Shown here: one piece after another, positions 1-14,800 of the stretch
How positions within the stretch are numbered: the first letter of the stretch is position 1
Layout of the letters: every line of letters starts with the position of its first letter
Assembly: GCA_905178155.1 (NCBI GenBank)
Contig: CAJINV010000010.1
Span: 3,864,587-3,928,586, forward strand
Length of the DNA stretch: 64,000 nt
Direction of reading: 5' to 3'
Source: Amoebophrya sp. A120
Taxonomy: Eukaryota > Sar > Dinophyceae > Syndiniales > Amoebophryaceae
Position numbers and translations under genes: made by a program
The notes under the pieces: generated by a model
Databases searched by the model: none
Seen by the model: the letters and a program-made list of their open reading frames with translations, nothing else
What the model was told of the DNA's origin: nothing

Positions 1-430
1 GAGCGCCTGCCTATTACTTTTGCTGGACCCGACCGGCAAAGTGATGGCCAAAAATGATGGTCAAGGGGCTCGCGGCCGTCACTTTTGCGCCGCCCGTCCG
101 CGAAGTGATGGCCAAGGACCCCTGGGCCATCGCTTTGCCCGGCGACCGGAAACGATGGCCCACCCAGGAGGCGCTCTTGGCCACCACTTTGGCCCGGCCG
201 GAACGAAAGTGACGGCCAAGGAGCCCGCGCCCCATGCCCGAGTAAAAAGTGATGGCCGAGGAGCTTCTGGCCACCACTTTTGCCCGAGCGAAAAGCAAGG
301 GCAAAAAGTGATGGCCAAGGAGCTCCCGGCCATCACTTTTGCCCGAGCGAAGGCAAAGGGATGGCCAGGAAGCTTTTTGCCATCACTTTTGCCATGCCGG
401 AAAGTGATGGCCGAGGAGTTGATCCCTGTT
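1..430. repeat. Array of short palindromic GC-rich repeats
   Basis: The core AAGTGATGGCC and its complement GGCCATCACTTTTGC alternate about every 25-30 bases. Direct cores lie near 41, 104, 205, 245, 306 and 403, and inverted cores near 73, 124, 178, 269, 328 and 377, so neighbours can pair as hairpins. Spacers are degenerate. Open frames across it are repeat artefacts. It resembles the GC-rich insertions found inside introns further on and is cut by the window edge. Confidence 0.8.
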
Positions 431-2834
431 TTCGGGCGTGAAAACAGGGGCAGTCGAGCTTGTCGACGCTTTCTGTATCAGAATCGCACTGAAGTTGATG
501 CGCGGCTTTGTTCTGCTGCTCGCCAGGGCGTGCAGCATAACATTCTGCGCGACGGTATGGCGTAGAGATACAGGGGAAGCGTTGAATCTGTTACACGAAG
601 CTTCTAGACGAGACCTTCTAAGCACATTCGTTTAGAATTATTTTAGTAGAGGCCTCCTATAGATTATATTTATACGGAGGCCCGGGCCAGATTTTGTATT
701 ATTATAATTATTTCCTTCGTGTAAACTGAAGAGCTTAATATATCACGATCACCTCGTATGACAAGCTAATATCACGTAGAACGAACGCGCATCAGCTGCT
801 TGGTGCCGCTTCGAAGAAGTTGTTTCTTATGGACGTAAAGTAAGAGCTGCACTGGCATATTGCCTGCAGTCCTACAGTAGGTCGTGTTGAATCCATCACA
901 AAAGTGCAATTCCCGTTTAGGATGATCCACCACAAAAGTCTACTTCAAAACTCCTGATGTATCTATAGTGGTGACTAGAACTACTAAAAAAACTGTACAA
1001 AATTATGAGGAGATGATGTGAAGAACTTCTAAGATCGACAAAACAGGCAGTGCAAGTAGAACCTTTGAAGCTCAGGAAAAAAAGCTTGTCGTGCAGCTGT
1101 CACGACATTACTAAAATGCCGAAGTCTCCTGCTGTAGTATTGGCGCCCTGTTCACATTCTCGACGAAGAAGATCGAGCAATTTCTGGATCTCAGTTTCTT
1201 CAATATTTACCAGCTTGCATGAAAAAAATTACTCGACCGGAACTTGAAATCCAAACCGCAAGGAAGATGATTACATGTGGTTCCTTGCCCGAGTTGTAAT
1301 TACTAAAAATAAAGCTCTGTTCTTTATTTGCATGACCGAAGTCATCTTTTTACTACTTGCGTGCCTTCGACGGCCGCGACTTCCTACTGACCAACGTTTT
1401 AAATTTCCATGTGTACAACTCTGCAGGCCAAAACCTACGTAGGCTTCTCTGGCATTAAATTTTAAAGCCGAAGCCGTAGTGTAAAGTAATTTTTTGTTTC
1501 GTACGAAAAGAATAGACACAATAGGACGGTAAAGATAAGACTGAGTTGTAGTAGAGTCATTTCATCTGTAGTTGACTAAACTTCTGCTAGAGTGCGTTGT
1601 AGCTCTAAGACCTCATTTATTGTTCACCAAGTTTGTTTTTTTTTTCTGTGGTGGCTCCATCAGCATCCTTTTGTGTACTAGAAGAGCGCGGCTACTTACA
1701 GCAACTCTAACTCTAATGGCGAAGATCGCAAGGAAGCTAAGATGCTATCTTCTCAGTAGCGGATGGTATTGGTAGCTTCGTACTGGGAGGCATATAGAAG
1801 GGAAACGAAATAGCCTTCCAGTTTTTCAGGACGCGGCTGGTGTGGAGTATAAGACGTCAGTAGCTCTTGCCTCGTGCACAAAGGGCATAACTACCACGGG
1901 TGCGATTTTTTTATCGCCTCAGAGCAGCTTGTCATTTCTCCTGGTTCCTGTAAAACAAAAAAGCTTTCTACTCGCGGAAGTATTTTGTAGTTCCCAACAA
2001 TTTATCCTCGGTGTGGTTATGGTTTTCTTCTTGATGTTCACCTTTTAATAGTTTCCTTCTACTGGTTTTGGCATCATTTTTCAACATTTTTCACCCACGA
2101 CCGCTCGGCTCGGCTCGCAAACTTGTTCTGCGGCCTTTCCACATCGATCTTTATTGTTGGCGGCCTTCTATTGGAGGCAAGACCTCCTGCTTTGTCCTTT
2201 TTGGCCGCTGAATAAATAATTGCCTACAAATAAATAAATACGGCAATAAACAAGGAAGATGATGGCTAAACGGGTCTTGGTTTATTGGAGAGAATGTTAC
2301 CCTTAATATTTTTGACTAAAGGAAAGTCAAAATGTACACCCGAGAAAATTTGAAATGACGCGACCATGATGTTGTTGAAAATCCCGATTTTATTGTTAAA
2401 TCGGCTCTACTGCTGGTGCTAGGCGAAATAACCTCCGCGGCCCTGTGATCAGCATTTGTACTCTCCGACTTGTGCTGATTTTCCGGAACATCAGCATCGT
2501 CTTCATGGCAGTGGTGTTGTAAAAATCCACCCTCGAGGTCGCCTGTCGGGAGCTGCACGACGGACCTTCTTACCCCTCCCCGACCCCCTCGTCCACAAGC
2601 AGCGACCACTTAGTAAGTACAACGACCCGCCTCCTTGACCAGTCCAAGCGACCACGGCGACTCAGTACCGGAGCGGCTTTTTTTTTCCTCTCTTCGCAGG
2701 TAGTTCGAGGAGTCCTCCGTAAAATAACAACCTCCAATAAACGCGGTTCGTTTTCTTGTTCCCACTGCTCCGAGCGTCGACATTCATCAAGGCGTGTGGA
2801 AATTATCCACTAATATTTTGGTACCGAAAAGAAG
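431..2834. other. Intergenic region upstream of TPT1
   Basis: No supported gene. An imperfect palindrome at about 650-682 pairs GGCCTCC with GGAGGCC around TATAGATTATA; a similar TATAGATTA motif recurs near 22946 and 24037 inside a large intron insertion. The rest is AT-leaning sequence with short homopolymers and presumably holds the promoter and 5' leader of the next gene. Confidence 0.6.
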
Positions 2835-5800
2835 ATGAAGAATAAGAACAGCAAGAACTCCCGGGGAACCCCGCAGGGCGGGCACAGCAAGAACAGCAAT
2901 CGGAATGGCGACGACCAGGAGGCCAATGAATTCTGGGATTTGATGAAAAACGGAAATCCCGACATTCTGCGCCCGATTCTCGACCAATGCCGGGCCAATC
3001 AGATGGACGTCACAGTACAGATATTCAGTTTATTGAGTTTACTATGCTTTCTTTCTTATTTGCATCAAGGGGCAGTAGTCGAAGTTTGTGATGGTGCAGA
3101 CGATAGTATAAATATGGCATGAAAATGAAATAAATAAATCTTCACAGTAGCTTGAACTTGATCTTGATGTTGCTTTGCTGTTCTCCTCCTCCAGAGTCTG
3201 TGGTCTCTGTCATGCTGAGTACAACTACTGCCCTCATACATTACAAGGACAAACGAACCCTCGCAACAACAACAATCCACAGATCTCGAAATCCCTGGCC
3301 CACATGCTCCGCCATGCTGCGGGCACGAACAACTTGGAGATCCGGAAGGACGGGTACGTATCAAATGCAAAAATGTCTGGGTTTGGAAAGCGCTAGGTAT
3401 GTAATGCATGTTTTGCATGACCCATGATGCCTGTAATGCATGGCCTAGCATCACAGATTCTTAGCAGGCTTCCTGATGCCTATTCCGCAAGACAAATGCA
3501 CTCCCCGCGTAGCCCAAACTGGAGGCCTCTTGCTGGTCATGCAATACAGATTTTTTTGGAATCTAGAGGTTGTAGCATCACAAGTTACAACAACTTTCCA
3601 GACCCAGACATATTTGCATTCGATAGTACGCGAAACTCAGTTCCATCATGAAAACCAAGGATTTCAAGGGGAAGCACACAATCGAGCAAGTCATGGCGGT
3701 GTGTTACTACGACAGTAAGTCTCGTTTTTCGATGATCCGAGAAGCGGGCGTAAACACCGAGTACCTTGTCCGCGCGAACCAGGGACACACGATGAAGAAT
3801 GTGAATGACGAGCAACTGCTATTACAATGAAAAATGCCCCCACCCCCAAAGTTGCAATAATTTGTGATGCAAAGTTTCCAAATGAAAAATTTTTGTCATG
3901 CATGAAAGGACTATGAATCTTTTTGATGCAGAGTCTACTAGGCGTATATCGCATTGCTTGCATGACAAGCGTCGCTCTTGCTGGGATCTTGCGCAATACA
4001 AATTTTTTCTATTCACGATTGGAAATCTGTGATGCTGATAGATGCAAGGGGGCGAAGGTTTCACTTGCAAAGGTTTGCAAAACAAATGCTCCTCCCAAGT
4101 TCGGGGGTGGGGGCGTTTTTCATTGTAATAACTGCTGCAAAAAATAACCGATCCGACCAGCATCCAGGGGGAGGCAATCCACGGGATATCCAAGAAAAAA
4201 ACGTTGTTAGTGTAAATTTGTGGTGCGCAACATGCAAGACTATTGCGTCTGTCATGCTTGGCATGCGTCGTATGGTCCATGAAAGGGCGTTTTCACGTAC
4301 TATCTGCGCATGACACGTTTTTGCTGTCATGCCAGACAAATTTGTAATGCTGTTCCTTCAAAATAGTTTACACCTACAATGTTTTTTTCTTGGATACGGC
4401 ACCTACACGGTCCACTGGCCCTTCATCAAGCAGCAGGGGTTGTCGAAAGCGGCGCGGAACCACATCCATCTAGCGCAGGGTATGGCGTTCTCAAACGTTA
4501 CATTCTCAACTGTTACATGAATTCGTCATGCAAGAATAGCAAAAGGGAAAGCGGGAAGATTGCGCGTTTTGCATTACAAATTTGGAGCGGATTATAATGC
4601 TGTTTAGCCCTTGGGCAGTTTGTCATGCGGAGTACCTTGATCACGTAGATGCTGATGACAATTTTGCATGACAAATCCATGTAACAGTTGAGAATGTAAC
4701 AATTGAGAACGCCATATAGGGATTGCCGCAGGACGGAAAAATCCGTGGGATGCGGTCTATATGCATTGCAAAAGTATCGTAGTCGTGGTATATATGTAGT
4801 CAGGCACGACAAATATTTACTCACAACTTGTACCAGCATGACAAATTCCACTTTTCTCGTTCTGAAAAAAATGAATTTGTCATGCGATTTCTACTAGTAC
4901 GTGCGCGATGCGTTTGCAATGCATAGGCCAGCGCGGAGATCTTCATTTACGTAGACTTGGGGAAAGCAATGGCAGATGGGATCGTTTTCTACGAAAGTAT
5001 TTTTATTGTCTAAAAGCGATTTTTTTTTTTCTGGAAATCATCTGCGTTTTCATAAAATTTTGTGTCATCAACATCAGCAGCAGCTTCCATCCGCGACTCT
5101 GGCTTCATTTCACGTAAGAATAGAGGAAACTTGTGCTGTGGACAGCTGCTTACATTCATGCGCGAAAAATGTGTAAGACATCTTCAAACCTTGTTCACTT
5201 TACGTCAAAATTAACCCAGGTTCCAACGGTGTGATCCTGACCATTGGCGACGAGGGTTGGATCGGGACGAAATACTTCATATCCTTTGCAAAAGCGTCCC
5301 CACCCCATAGTCAAGTTGTCAAATCTGCAACACAAATCTCCAAGCGTTGGGAGTTGTGCATGACAAGCTTCCATCTGCAGTGTAGTGCTGGTTGGCAAGG
5401 GAGGCCGCATGAGAAAGCCATTTGCCTCTCATCATGGAGCTGCGCATTACAAGTGTTGCTGTCATTGCGCATTTGCAGGACAACTCTGGGAAGGTGGGGA
5501 CATCTTTGCTGAGGATACTTCAAAAAAGTGGAAAAAATCGACCCCGAGCTGCTGACGGCCACACCGTTGGATTTTGACCAACTTGTATGCACTGAAAATA
5601 TTTCTGCGTCTGGAAGGTTGCAAGACTTGTCATGCAGGTTTTACAGGACGCGTGAGGTCTGTAGTGCATGACCTAGCATGAGAGATTCCGCGCGACCTCG
5701 AGCATGCCTCGCTTGCATGAGAAACTGCCACTCCACTTGGTCAAAAGTGGACAGCTTTTGGCAATCGTGCAACACAAATTCTTGCACTATCCGGAATTCG

Positions 5801-8800
5801 CATGACAAGTGCAGCCAGCGTTCCAGATCCAGACATTTTTGCAGTGGATAACTCGACAAGCCAACGTGGCCCGCGGAGTTAGCGCCCACCGGGCCCATAT
5901 GAACTGCAAAAGTATCTTACTCGTATAAATGCATTACAAATTTCCTCAGCATGAGAAATAAAATTTGTAATGCTGATTTGCGTTCAGAAAAAAATTTGTG
6001 ATGCAAGACTTGCATTTTTTATACGAATGCGATGCTTTTGCACAGGATAGCCCATTGGGGACACCTACACCGTGAAAAACATTGAAGCGATGCTGACCAA
6101 GCAGAAGAAGCAACTCCAGTTAGTAATCGAGGCGAAGCGGAAAAAGGACGCGGGGACGGAGTTGAGCAAAGAGGAGAAAAAGTTGGCGGCTGAGTATAGT
6201 TATAGCTTTTGATTTGATGAAGCTGATTCGATTCATTTTCATTTAAGAACATGGCATCGTGATTGATGATTCTGTGTTGCAGCTGTGCAACAAGTAGTTC
6301 ATGACCACAACCTGCACGGTATATCTCATCATGACAAAGCCTCCCGCTCCCCAAAAGTACACGAGTTTTGCCACTTACTTTATTATGATTATGATGTACA
6401 GGTACGACGGCATGAAGCTCGAATTTGCCTCCCTGGAGCAGCGCAAGAAGCAGCAAGGCGGCATGCGGAACCGCACGCAAGTCTTGTATCCAATGCAAAT
6501 ATGTCTGGGTCTGGATGAGTCCAGGAGTTTGTCATGCAGTTTTTCCAAGCTTCGCCAAGTCTGGAAAAATGCAGGACCTAGCATCTTCACAGGGTCTGCA
6601 GCCCCTTGGTGATGCCTGGTGTTCTGCATGAGAAATAAGTACACTCTCACTCAGCATGGCCAGAAGTGGGCGCCTTTTCTTGCAAGTCACGCAACACAGA
6701 CTTTTGTGTGATCCGCAACATGCATCACTTCCAGAGGACCCAGATCGATATTTGCAATGCATATCTTGCACGCCAGTCCGATTGAGGACGACCCCACGGT
6801 CGTGAACCGAAAAGACCTATCAAGAAGGAAAATCCCCCCTCCCCATATCAAAACGGAAATTTGTGATGCCGATTTGTGGTCACAAATCAGCTTTGTCATG
6901 CTAGAAGGAAAGACATGCGGAGTGTAGTGCTGGCTGGCGTGGAAAACCCTTGCGCCTTCAGCATGACAGAGAGCAACTGGAAGTGGGAAGCAGCATGACA
7001 AATTGTCTACAAACGAGGCCACAACTGCGGCTCTTGGCTTTCTGGCATTACAAGTCGATTTGTGTACTCAAATACAGCATGACAATTTTCGTTTTCGATA
7101 TGGGGAGGGGGGACTTTTCCTTTTGATAAGACCGGGACGCCACCCCGCCCTGGCAGCGGGCGGAACGCGAGGCAAAGTTAGCGGCCATGGCGAAGCAAAA
7201 CCACGGGATCACCGATAGAGACACCGCGCAGTGGTCGGCTCTGAGGGAGGCAAAGGATAAAAAGTTGAAGCAGTTTGAAGACTTGGGGTTGATATCAAAT
7301 GCAAAAATGTCTGGGTCTGGAAGAATGCAAGATTTGTCATGCATATTTCTCGTGGCCCATGGTGCCCGTAGTGCATGACCTAGCATCGCACACTTTTAGA
7401 GTGCTTTCTGATGGACCTTTCGCATGAGAAATGCCTTGTCCGTGTAGCACAAATTGTGCCCCTCTTGCTGGTCATGCAATACAAATGTTCTTAGAGTGCA
7501 AAAACAGCATGACAAGTTGCATTCTTCCAGACCCAGACATTTTTACACTTGATAGTTGAGAACGTCTAGTAGTTCCAACGCTGCAGGAGCGGCTTCAAAC
7601 ACAACTGCGAACGCGTTTGCGTTCGGAACCAACCCATCGAACACCGCAGGTGGAGTAGTTGCTGGTGGGGATAATACTACAAACAGTAAATCGGTTTCGA
7701 ACACGACCAACAATTCCGAAATCAACCTAAACCTCACCAATTCGCACCAGTCCTCCGGCTTCACGACCAATAGCCAAGCGCCCTGGCGAAAACGCCGCGC
7801 GTCTACCGCGTCGGTCGGGACGCAGAACACCGTGCATATCCTGTGCAAAAGTATCGTACTCGTAGTGATTGCATTTATGCATTACAAATCTCTTTCTCAA
7901 GGTCATTCAGCATTACAAATCCAATTTGTAATGCTAGGCTAGTTTGTAATGCAATTTATACTAGTACAATGCTTTTGCATTGCATAGTGCAAACGGACAG
8001 CGAATTTGGATCGCCGGATTACCACCTATGCGTTGTAAATATGTCTGGGTCTGGAAAGTTGAAACTTGTAATGCTGGTCTTGCATTCCTGTGAAATCTGT
8101 ATTGCATGACCGCCAAAACAAGTCGCAGCCTCTTTTGCAAGACAAAAACGCAGCTTCTCATGCGGGCGGCGCACGAGAAAGCGTTCTAAAAATTTGTCAT
8201 CCTTGGCTGCATTCGAAAGCGTTTCCATCATCCACACTTTGGCATCACAAGTTTCTAGACCCAGACATGTTTGCAATGGATACCACCTGAGAGGGGACCA
8301 GTCCGGCCGGAACAACTGGACGCATAAGCTCGGAGATAGCGAGCACAATCGGTCCCCCACGAGGTCCCCATTGCACCACATAAACTCCGCACCGATGGTG
8401 CAGAACATTCAGAAAAACGTCGCGTTGTTGCAAGTGGAATCCTCCGTTTCCTCCTCGTCCTCCTTCTTTGATGATTTGATGATCTCCGGAGCGCAGCAGC
8501 CCCAAGCCCCGGGCGTACCTGTGTTTCGGAAGGACAGCATGCAGTCGAATGGGGGGGCCAGTGTATCATCCGCGAAAAACGTTTTGAAAAAAACCACCTC
8601 TGTGCCGGGGCCAACCAGTTCCGCGTCGAGCTCGTCAAGCGGTACTAGTCGTGCAGGCGGCGCGAGCAGCAGCTCCGCCGCGCCAGCAAATAGTATTAAG
8701 GAGCAAAGCAAAGAACAGCAAGCAGGACCAGGAGCAAAGAACAAGCAGGACGAAATAAACAAGGAAAAAGAAAAAGAAGCATCGTCTTCAACATCACACC

Positions 8801-11800
8801 AGCCGCCCCAGCCGCAGCCCAAGCCCCCGGCGGTTGGGAACCTTCCCGGTCTCAGCAAACAGGCGAATAGGCTGGGGCTGTACGGTGCGGGTGGAACAAA
8901 TGCTTCCGGGAACACAACTTCCAGTTTGCTGCAAAAGTTGCAAGCCGGGGGCTACGGAACCAGTTCGTCCAAAGAGACGGCAAATTCCGCGACTAACACG
9001 CCCGCGATAGGAGTCACGTATTACAATGAAAAATGCCCCCACCCCCGAACTTGGGAGCATTTGTATTGCAAACCTTTCCAAATGAAATCTTCGCCCTCTT
9101 GCATCTACCAGCATCACAGATCTCCAATCGTGAATAGCAAAAATTTGTATTGCAAAAGATCCCAGCAAGAGCGGCACTTGTCATGCAAGCGCTGCAGTTT
9201 ACGCCGAGACTCTGCAGCAGAAAGATGCCTACTCCTTTCATACATGACAAAAAGTTTTCATTTCGAGACTTCGCATCACACTTTGGGGGTGAGGGCATTT
9301 TTCATAGTAATACCACGGGCGGGGGATTCACTGCTGGAAGTAAGAAAGGAACTACAGCTGGTGCATCTTCGAAGGAGTCAAAGGATCCGAATAGCAAGTC
9401 CGGTGCTGTTACGGCGAACAGTACTTCTAAAGACAGCGCCGAGGAACAAAATAATGAGGACTTGTCCAACAATACTAAACTTCTGCAGAACAATGGGCGA
9501 GGAATAAATGACAAAGCAACATTCGGAAAAAACGACGACGAAAGCTCCAGTCCCGAGAAATTAGAAGTGAAGTCTAAGGCAGTTTCGGAGCAGTTACACA
9601 GCAAAAAACCAGTCATATCCTGTGCAAAAGTATCGTACTCGTATTGCAATCATGCATTACAAATTCTTTTCTCGAGGTAAATCAGCATTACAAATTTCAT
9701 TTCTCATGCTGAGGGTGGAACTTGTAATGCATTTTCACGAGTGCGATAGGATACTTTTGCAATGCATAAGTCACGTCGAAGGCCAACCTGGCTGTGGACT
9801 ACATGCTCATGAAAGCGAAGCTCGATCAGGTGGAAAGAGAAAACAAGGCAGACTTGTCCAAACTTCCGGTCGCAAAGCCGCGGGAGGAGACAACTCAGCA
9901 GCTAGGTCTTCCAGAATCGAGCTACAACACCCCGGAATCCGCATCTTTGTTCTCTACCCCAACGCATAATGACCAGAGTAGTCAGTCCGCAAGCCAGCAG
10001 GTTAGTGGGTTAGCGAGTGGCCCGAGTGGGAGTGCGAATAATAGCAAGGATGGGGTCGTACTAGCTAGTGCGGCTGTTGGCGATGCTGCTGCTGGCGATA
10101 AAGGTGTCGACACTGCAAAAAACGCCACATCTTCCTCATCTCCGCCACGACCCGATGACGCAGCAGCCGCAGCAGCTGGAACAACAACAGCGGCTGGTGA
10201 AAAAATATCGTCTCAAACCAAAAGCACCACAGCTGGGCCGGGTCACAACAACCCCGAGGTGGACTCCAAATCGTCCACCATTATTCCCGCAATCCCGAAC
10301 AGCGCCACGAGTTCCTCGAATCAAAACACCATCCCGTCTACCTCCTCCACCCTCCTCCAGTCCGCAACCACCCAAGGTGGCGCGAACCGGGAAGCGCATA
10401 ACCACCTCCTGGCGCAATTCGTCGCGAGTCAGAGTTTAAGTTCCGGGTCCGGATTCACGCAAACAAATTCCACGAGCTCCGCCGGCGCGGCGATAAGCGC
10501 CGCGCTGCACATCCCCGCAACCGGGGCGACAAGTGGGCAGCAGGCGATTGCGGCTCTGTTGCAACAGCAGGGAGCCGTAGGAGCGGTAGGGACGTCGTCG
10601 TCGAGTGCTGGTGCGAATGCGAATGCGAATGCAACCGGGGGAACAATAACTGGAGCAACGACCAGTCTAGTAACCCCAGCTGCGGCTGCCCAGCAACTGC
10701 AGGCCCAGTTGCTTGCAGGACAGCAGCAGCAACAACAGGGGATGAATTTGGTTGGCACCACCTCCACAGGAGGAGCCACGAACGGCAATATTAACGCCGC
10801 AGGAGGAGCCCAAGCCCAACAAGCGCAGCAAAATTCTGCGGCCGCCCTCAGTGCGGGGATGCTTGCGCAGCAGCTGGCGAATTTGGGCTTAACAGCAGCG
10901 GGGGGCACAACAACTTCTAGTAGCCCTCAAGGAACACTCGCTGCGGCCGCGGCAGTGTCGAGCTTACTGCAGCAGCAAAACCAGCAGCAAAACGCTGCTG
11001 CGCTGAATGGGCAGCAGAATGTATCAAAAAGAAAAATCCCCCCTCCCCATATCGAAAACGAAATTTGTGATGCAGTATCTGAGTACACAAGTCGCATTTG
11101 TCTTGCTGGAGAGGACTGCAGACCCATATCAAGCCTGAGTAGAGAGGCTTTGACTTAGGCGCTTAGCATGAAAAGTGTCCGTGATGTTGGCTCAACAGCA
11201 TGACAAACCGGCTCCATAATGGGACGGAAGCTGCTGCCCTTGTCTTCTTGCAGCACAAACGTGATTTGTGACCTCAAATCAGCAACACAACTTTTCGAAA
11301 ACCTACCTCTTCAATATGGGGAGGGGGGATTTTGCCTTGCGATAGAATGCAGCAGCGCAAAAGCCTGCGTCTGGTACTGGCTCGGGGATGTCGGCGCAGG
11401 CGTATCCGACAAGAACAAAAGAGCAGATGATCAACCTGATAAGAGAGGTATCCTGTGGAAAAGTATCGTACTCGTAGTAATTGCATTTATGCATTACAAA
11501 TTTCTTTCTCAAGGCAAATCAGCATCGCAAATTCAATTTGTAATCATGCTGAGGAAATTTGTAATGCGATTTCTACTAGTGCGATGCTTTTGCATTTCAT
11601 AAAAGGACAAGATCATGTGCCACAACGAGACGTGGGGTTACAAAACGAGTGTGGGGGAGCAGAATTTTTTGAAACCCTTTGATCAGGAAGAAATGGAAAT
11701 TTGGCGGGAGCTGGAGCCCTTCGTAATGTGATTTTTTTGTCTTGCTGTGTTGCATAAGTTGTACTTTAGGCAAAAAAATCCGGTTTCTAGGAATGCTTTC

Positions 11801-14800
11801 AGCGTGCCTGTTTTCGCCCCTCGCTGATGTAGTACCACACGATGTTCGTAGTTCCCTTCTGATTACTTACATCAAACAGTGTTAGTCTTAGTTTTGTTAG
11901 GAAAAATAATACAACAGCAAGAACAGTTGAAGCAGCAAAGCCAACTGCAGCAGGTGCAAACGGCCGGGAGTACCCCGCAGCAGGTACCGGCCTCCCATGG
12001 ATTTGTGTATGGAAATCAATACGTGGACCCGAACACGGGCACGGTGCTGCAACTAGGAGGGGCGGCGCAATCGGTATGATAAAGGATTTTCGGACGATAT
12101 TATTTCAGTGGGGGAAGACGATGACGAAGTAGATTTAGATCATCATCATACTAGATTCGGGCTGCCAACCCCAACAAGTTTCTGGGATTGCCTTTGTTCT
12201 ACACCACGTCCCTCACGTTTGATGTAGTCTGTCAGATTTCTCTTGCCTAAAAAAACTTCACAGCAGGTACAAGCGCTCGTCCGGAACCAAGCTGCCCAGG
12301 CCATGGGCAGTACCAGCGGGCTGAACGCAGCTGCGGTAACCGCCCAGCAGCCACTCGTGCAACAGCAGCAAACGGCGACCGCGAACGCCTTCCGACAGCA
12401 GTTGCAAGCGTATGAGACTTCTGCACAACTCCCCCTCCCCCTCATTTGTCATGCAAAAATGTCGAATCCAGTTACTATGCCTAGTGGCACTCTCTGCATT
12501 ACAAATTCTGGAAACTGAAACAGTACTACACCCAGCGCATGATGAATTTGTCATGCACAGCATCCACCTGTGTTGGTGTTTGTATTGCTTGCCATGCCAT
12601 AGCATACAAATGTGGGGAAAGAGGAGTTGTGCACCCTCATAAAGCGCAGCTCGAGAAGTCCGGGGTGGCTCTACCCGCCGTGGGAAATAACGCTAATGCT
12701 GCGGCGGCGGCGGCGACGCCAGGTACAAGTGCGATTGTTTGTGTAAACGTGAACAAATCATGAACTTCTTGCCAAATTAAATCCTCGCTTCATCTACTTG
12801 CAACAGATAAAACTGTTGTGTTTTTTACCATGCTTGATTCGCAAAAATCATAGAATCACGTTGTGCAGAATGAACAAGCTCAACAAAGAAGCTCTATTTG
12901 TTCTTCTACAAATCATCTCAGCCTCCGTGGCCCACCTGATTCAAGCGCAGCTGCAGCTTATCAAATGCAAAAATGTCTGGGTCTGGAAGAATGTATGTTT
13001 GTCATGCTTGTCTGGCATGACTCTTAAATCTGACATGCGCGTTACCCAGGAGCTCCATTTTTCTGTGGTGCAGAAACGCAGTTCTTTGTCATGCAGAATA
13101 GGCAACACCTAGAAACTCAGAGACTTGTCATGCTGAGCCAGCACTTGTGGCCTCATCATGAGACGCCACCCAGCATCACAAGTTTCCAGACCCAGACATT
13201 TTTACATTTGATACAGCTCCAGGGCCAGCAACAGCAACAATCTCAGCAGCAGTTGCAGCAGGCCCAGGCCGCGCAGCAGCGGCAGCAGCAGCTGAACCAG
13301 TTGATACAGCACGCCGCGGCAAAGATATCCAGGGAAAAAACTGTGTTAGTGTAGGTCTCTTGGAGTGCCACCATTACAAATTTGCTCTGCACGAGAGAGA
13401 AAGTTTGTCATGCAGTGCTAGTACGTGAAAACACACATGAAAAGAGGACTTCATGGGTGTCTGGCATGACAAGTGTAACTGTTTTGCATTTTTTGCATCA
13501 CAGACTTACACTTACACAGTTTTTTTCTTGCATAAAAGACCGCACAGATGAATCAACAGTCCATGAACCAGAACCCGCAACAACATTTGTTGCACGGTAC
13601 TGGTACGGGTTTGAACTCGCAATTACCTCTAGCGCAGCAGCAGCACAATTTGGTTGACCAGAACGCGGAGTACGAGTACCGGCCGCCGCACATGCTGCAG
13701 CAACAGCAGCAGAACAACAGCACGGCAAACTTCATGGGCGGAGGTAGTGGTGCAGCTCCTGGTGGAATAAACAACAACTCGGGAATAAATAGCGTACATG
13801 CTATCATGCGAGGAAATAATCAGCAGCAAGGTAACAACATGAATGCGGGGGTAGTTGGTAATATTACCGCTGGCGGGTCTAGTTCCCAGAGCAGCAGTAG
13901 CGCAGCAGCACATCTTGTTCATGGGCAGCAAAATATGTACCACGCAAATACAAACAGTAAGAACAACAACGCAGGTGGAACAGGAACAAATCAAACGCAC
14001 ACGCAAAGCAACAGCATCCAAAACCTGGATGAGCAGTACGAATACCGACCGCCACCTCGAGCGAACAACAAACCAGCTCCAAACTTCGTGACCAGTAGTA
14101 CTTCTAACGCGTTGCAACAGAGCAACAGCAGTTCTGCTGCTAGTTTATTCCAGCACAGTAATAATCTGCAGCAAAGACTGAATAATCAGAACAGCCAGCA
14201 GGGTACTAGTGGTGGGATGAACAGTGCGTCGAATAATAGCAATTACAACTTTAACCCTCCCCCCGCGCCTGTCGGAGGAACAACAGGTGCTGGGATGAAC
14301 AGCAACAGACACAGCACTTCTTCTAAAGGCGCGCAAGCGACGAGCAATGCGAACAGCAGCTACAAGGGTTCTTTCGGAGGAGGTGCTGGTGGAGGACTAC
14401 ACCAGGGACAACAACATCAACATCATAATCCCCACAGCGGCGGCGGAAATCCTGGTCCGAACAGCAGTGGTCTCCACGCTACATATTCCCAGAATTCCCA
14501 GTGGTCTTCCGATGCGACTTACAGTCAGCACTCGGGGCCGGTTGGATCCGCCGGCGGGAACCTTCAAGGAGCTGCCTACCAGCAGCAATTATACAACCAA
14601 GGCAAGCAGCAGTCGGGCTCTGGGGGCTTTCCCGGACCTACACAAGGAAGCAAAAACACGATGGCACAGCAGCAGGAGCAGATCCAGTGGACAGACGTTA
14701 CGACGAATCAGCACAAAGGAAGTGGTGGTGGGTCGCGTTACAATCAGCAATTTGGTGCTGGAAGCCTGGGGCAGCAGCATGGAAGTGGTGACAACCGCAG

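Noticed and set aside
1-430. CRISPR-like array
   Set aside because: Repeats are palindromic and degenerate without unique spacers of constant length, and the genome is eukaryotic.
3358-3626. GT-AG borders for the first Tpt1 introner
   Set aside because: Possible and in frame, but adds a codon relative to the family alignment, and the same choice fails at other introners such as 4481.
10429-10908. 159-codon minus-strand frame opposite the Q-rich exon
   Set aside because: Complement of Gln/Ala codons gives Cys/Ala/Pro-rich frames; the + strand frame is the one linked by introners.
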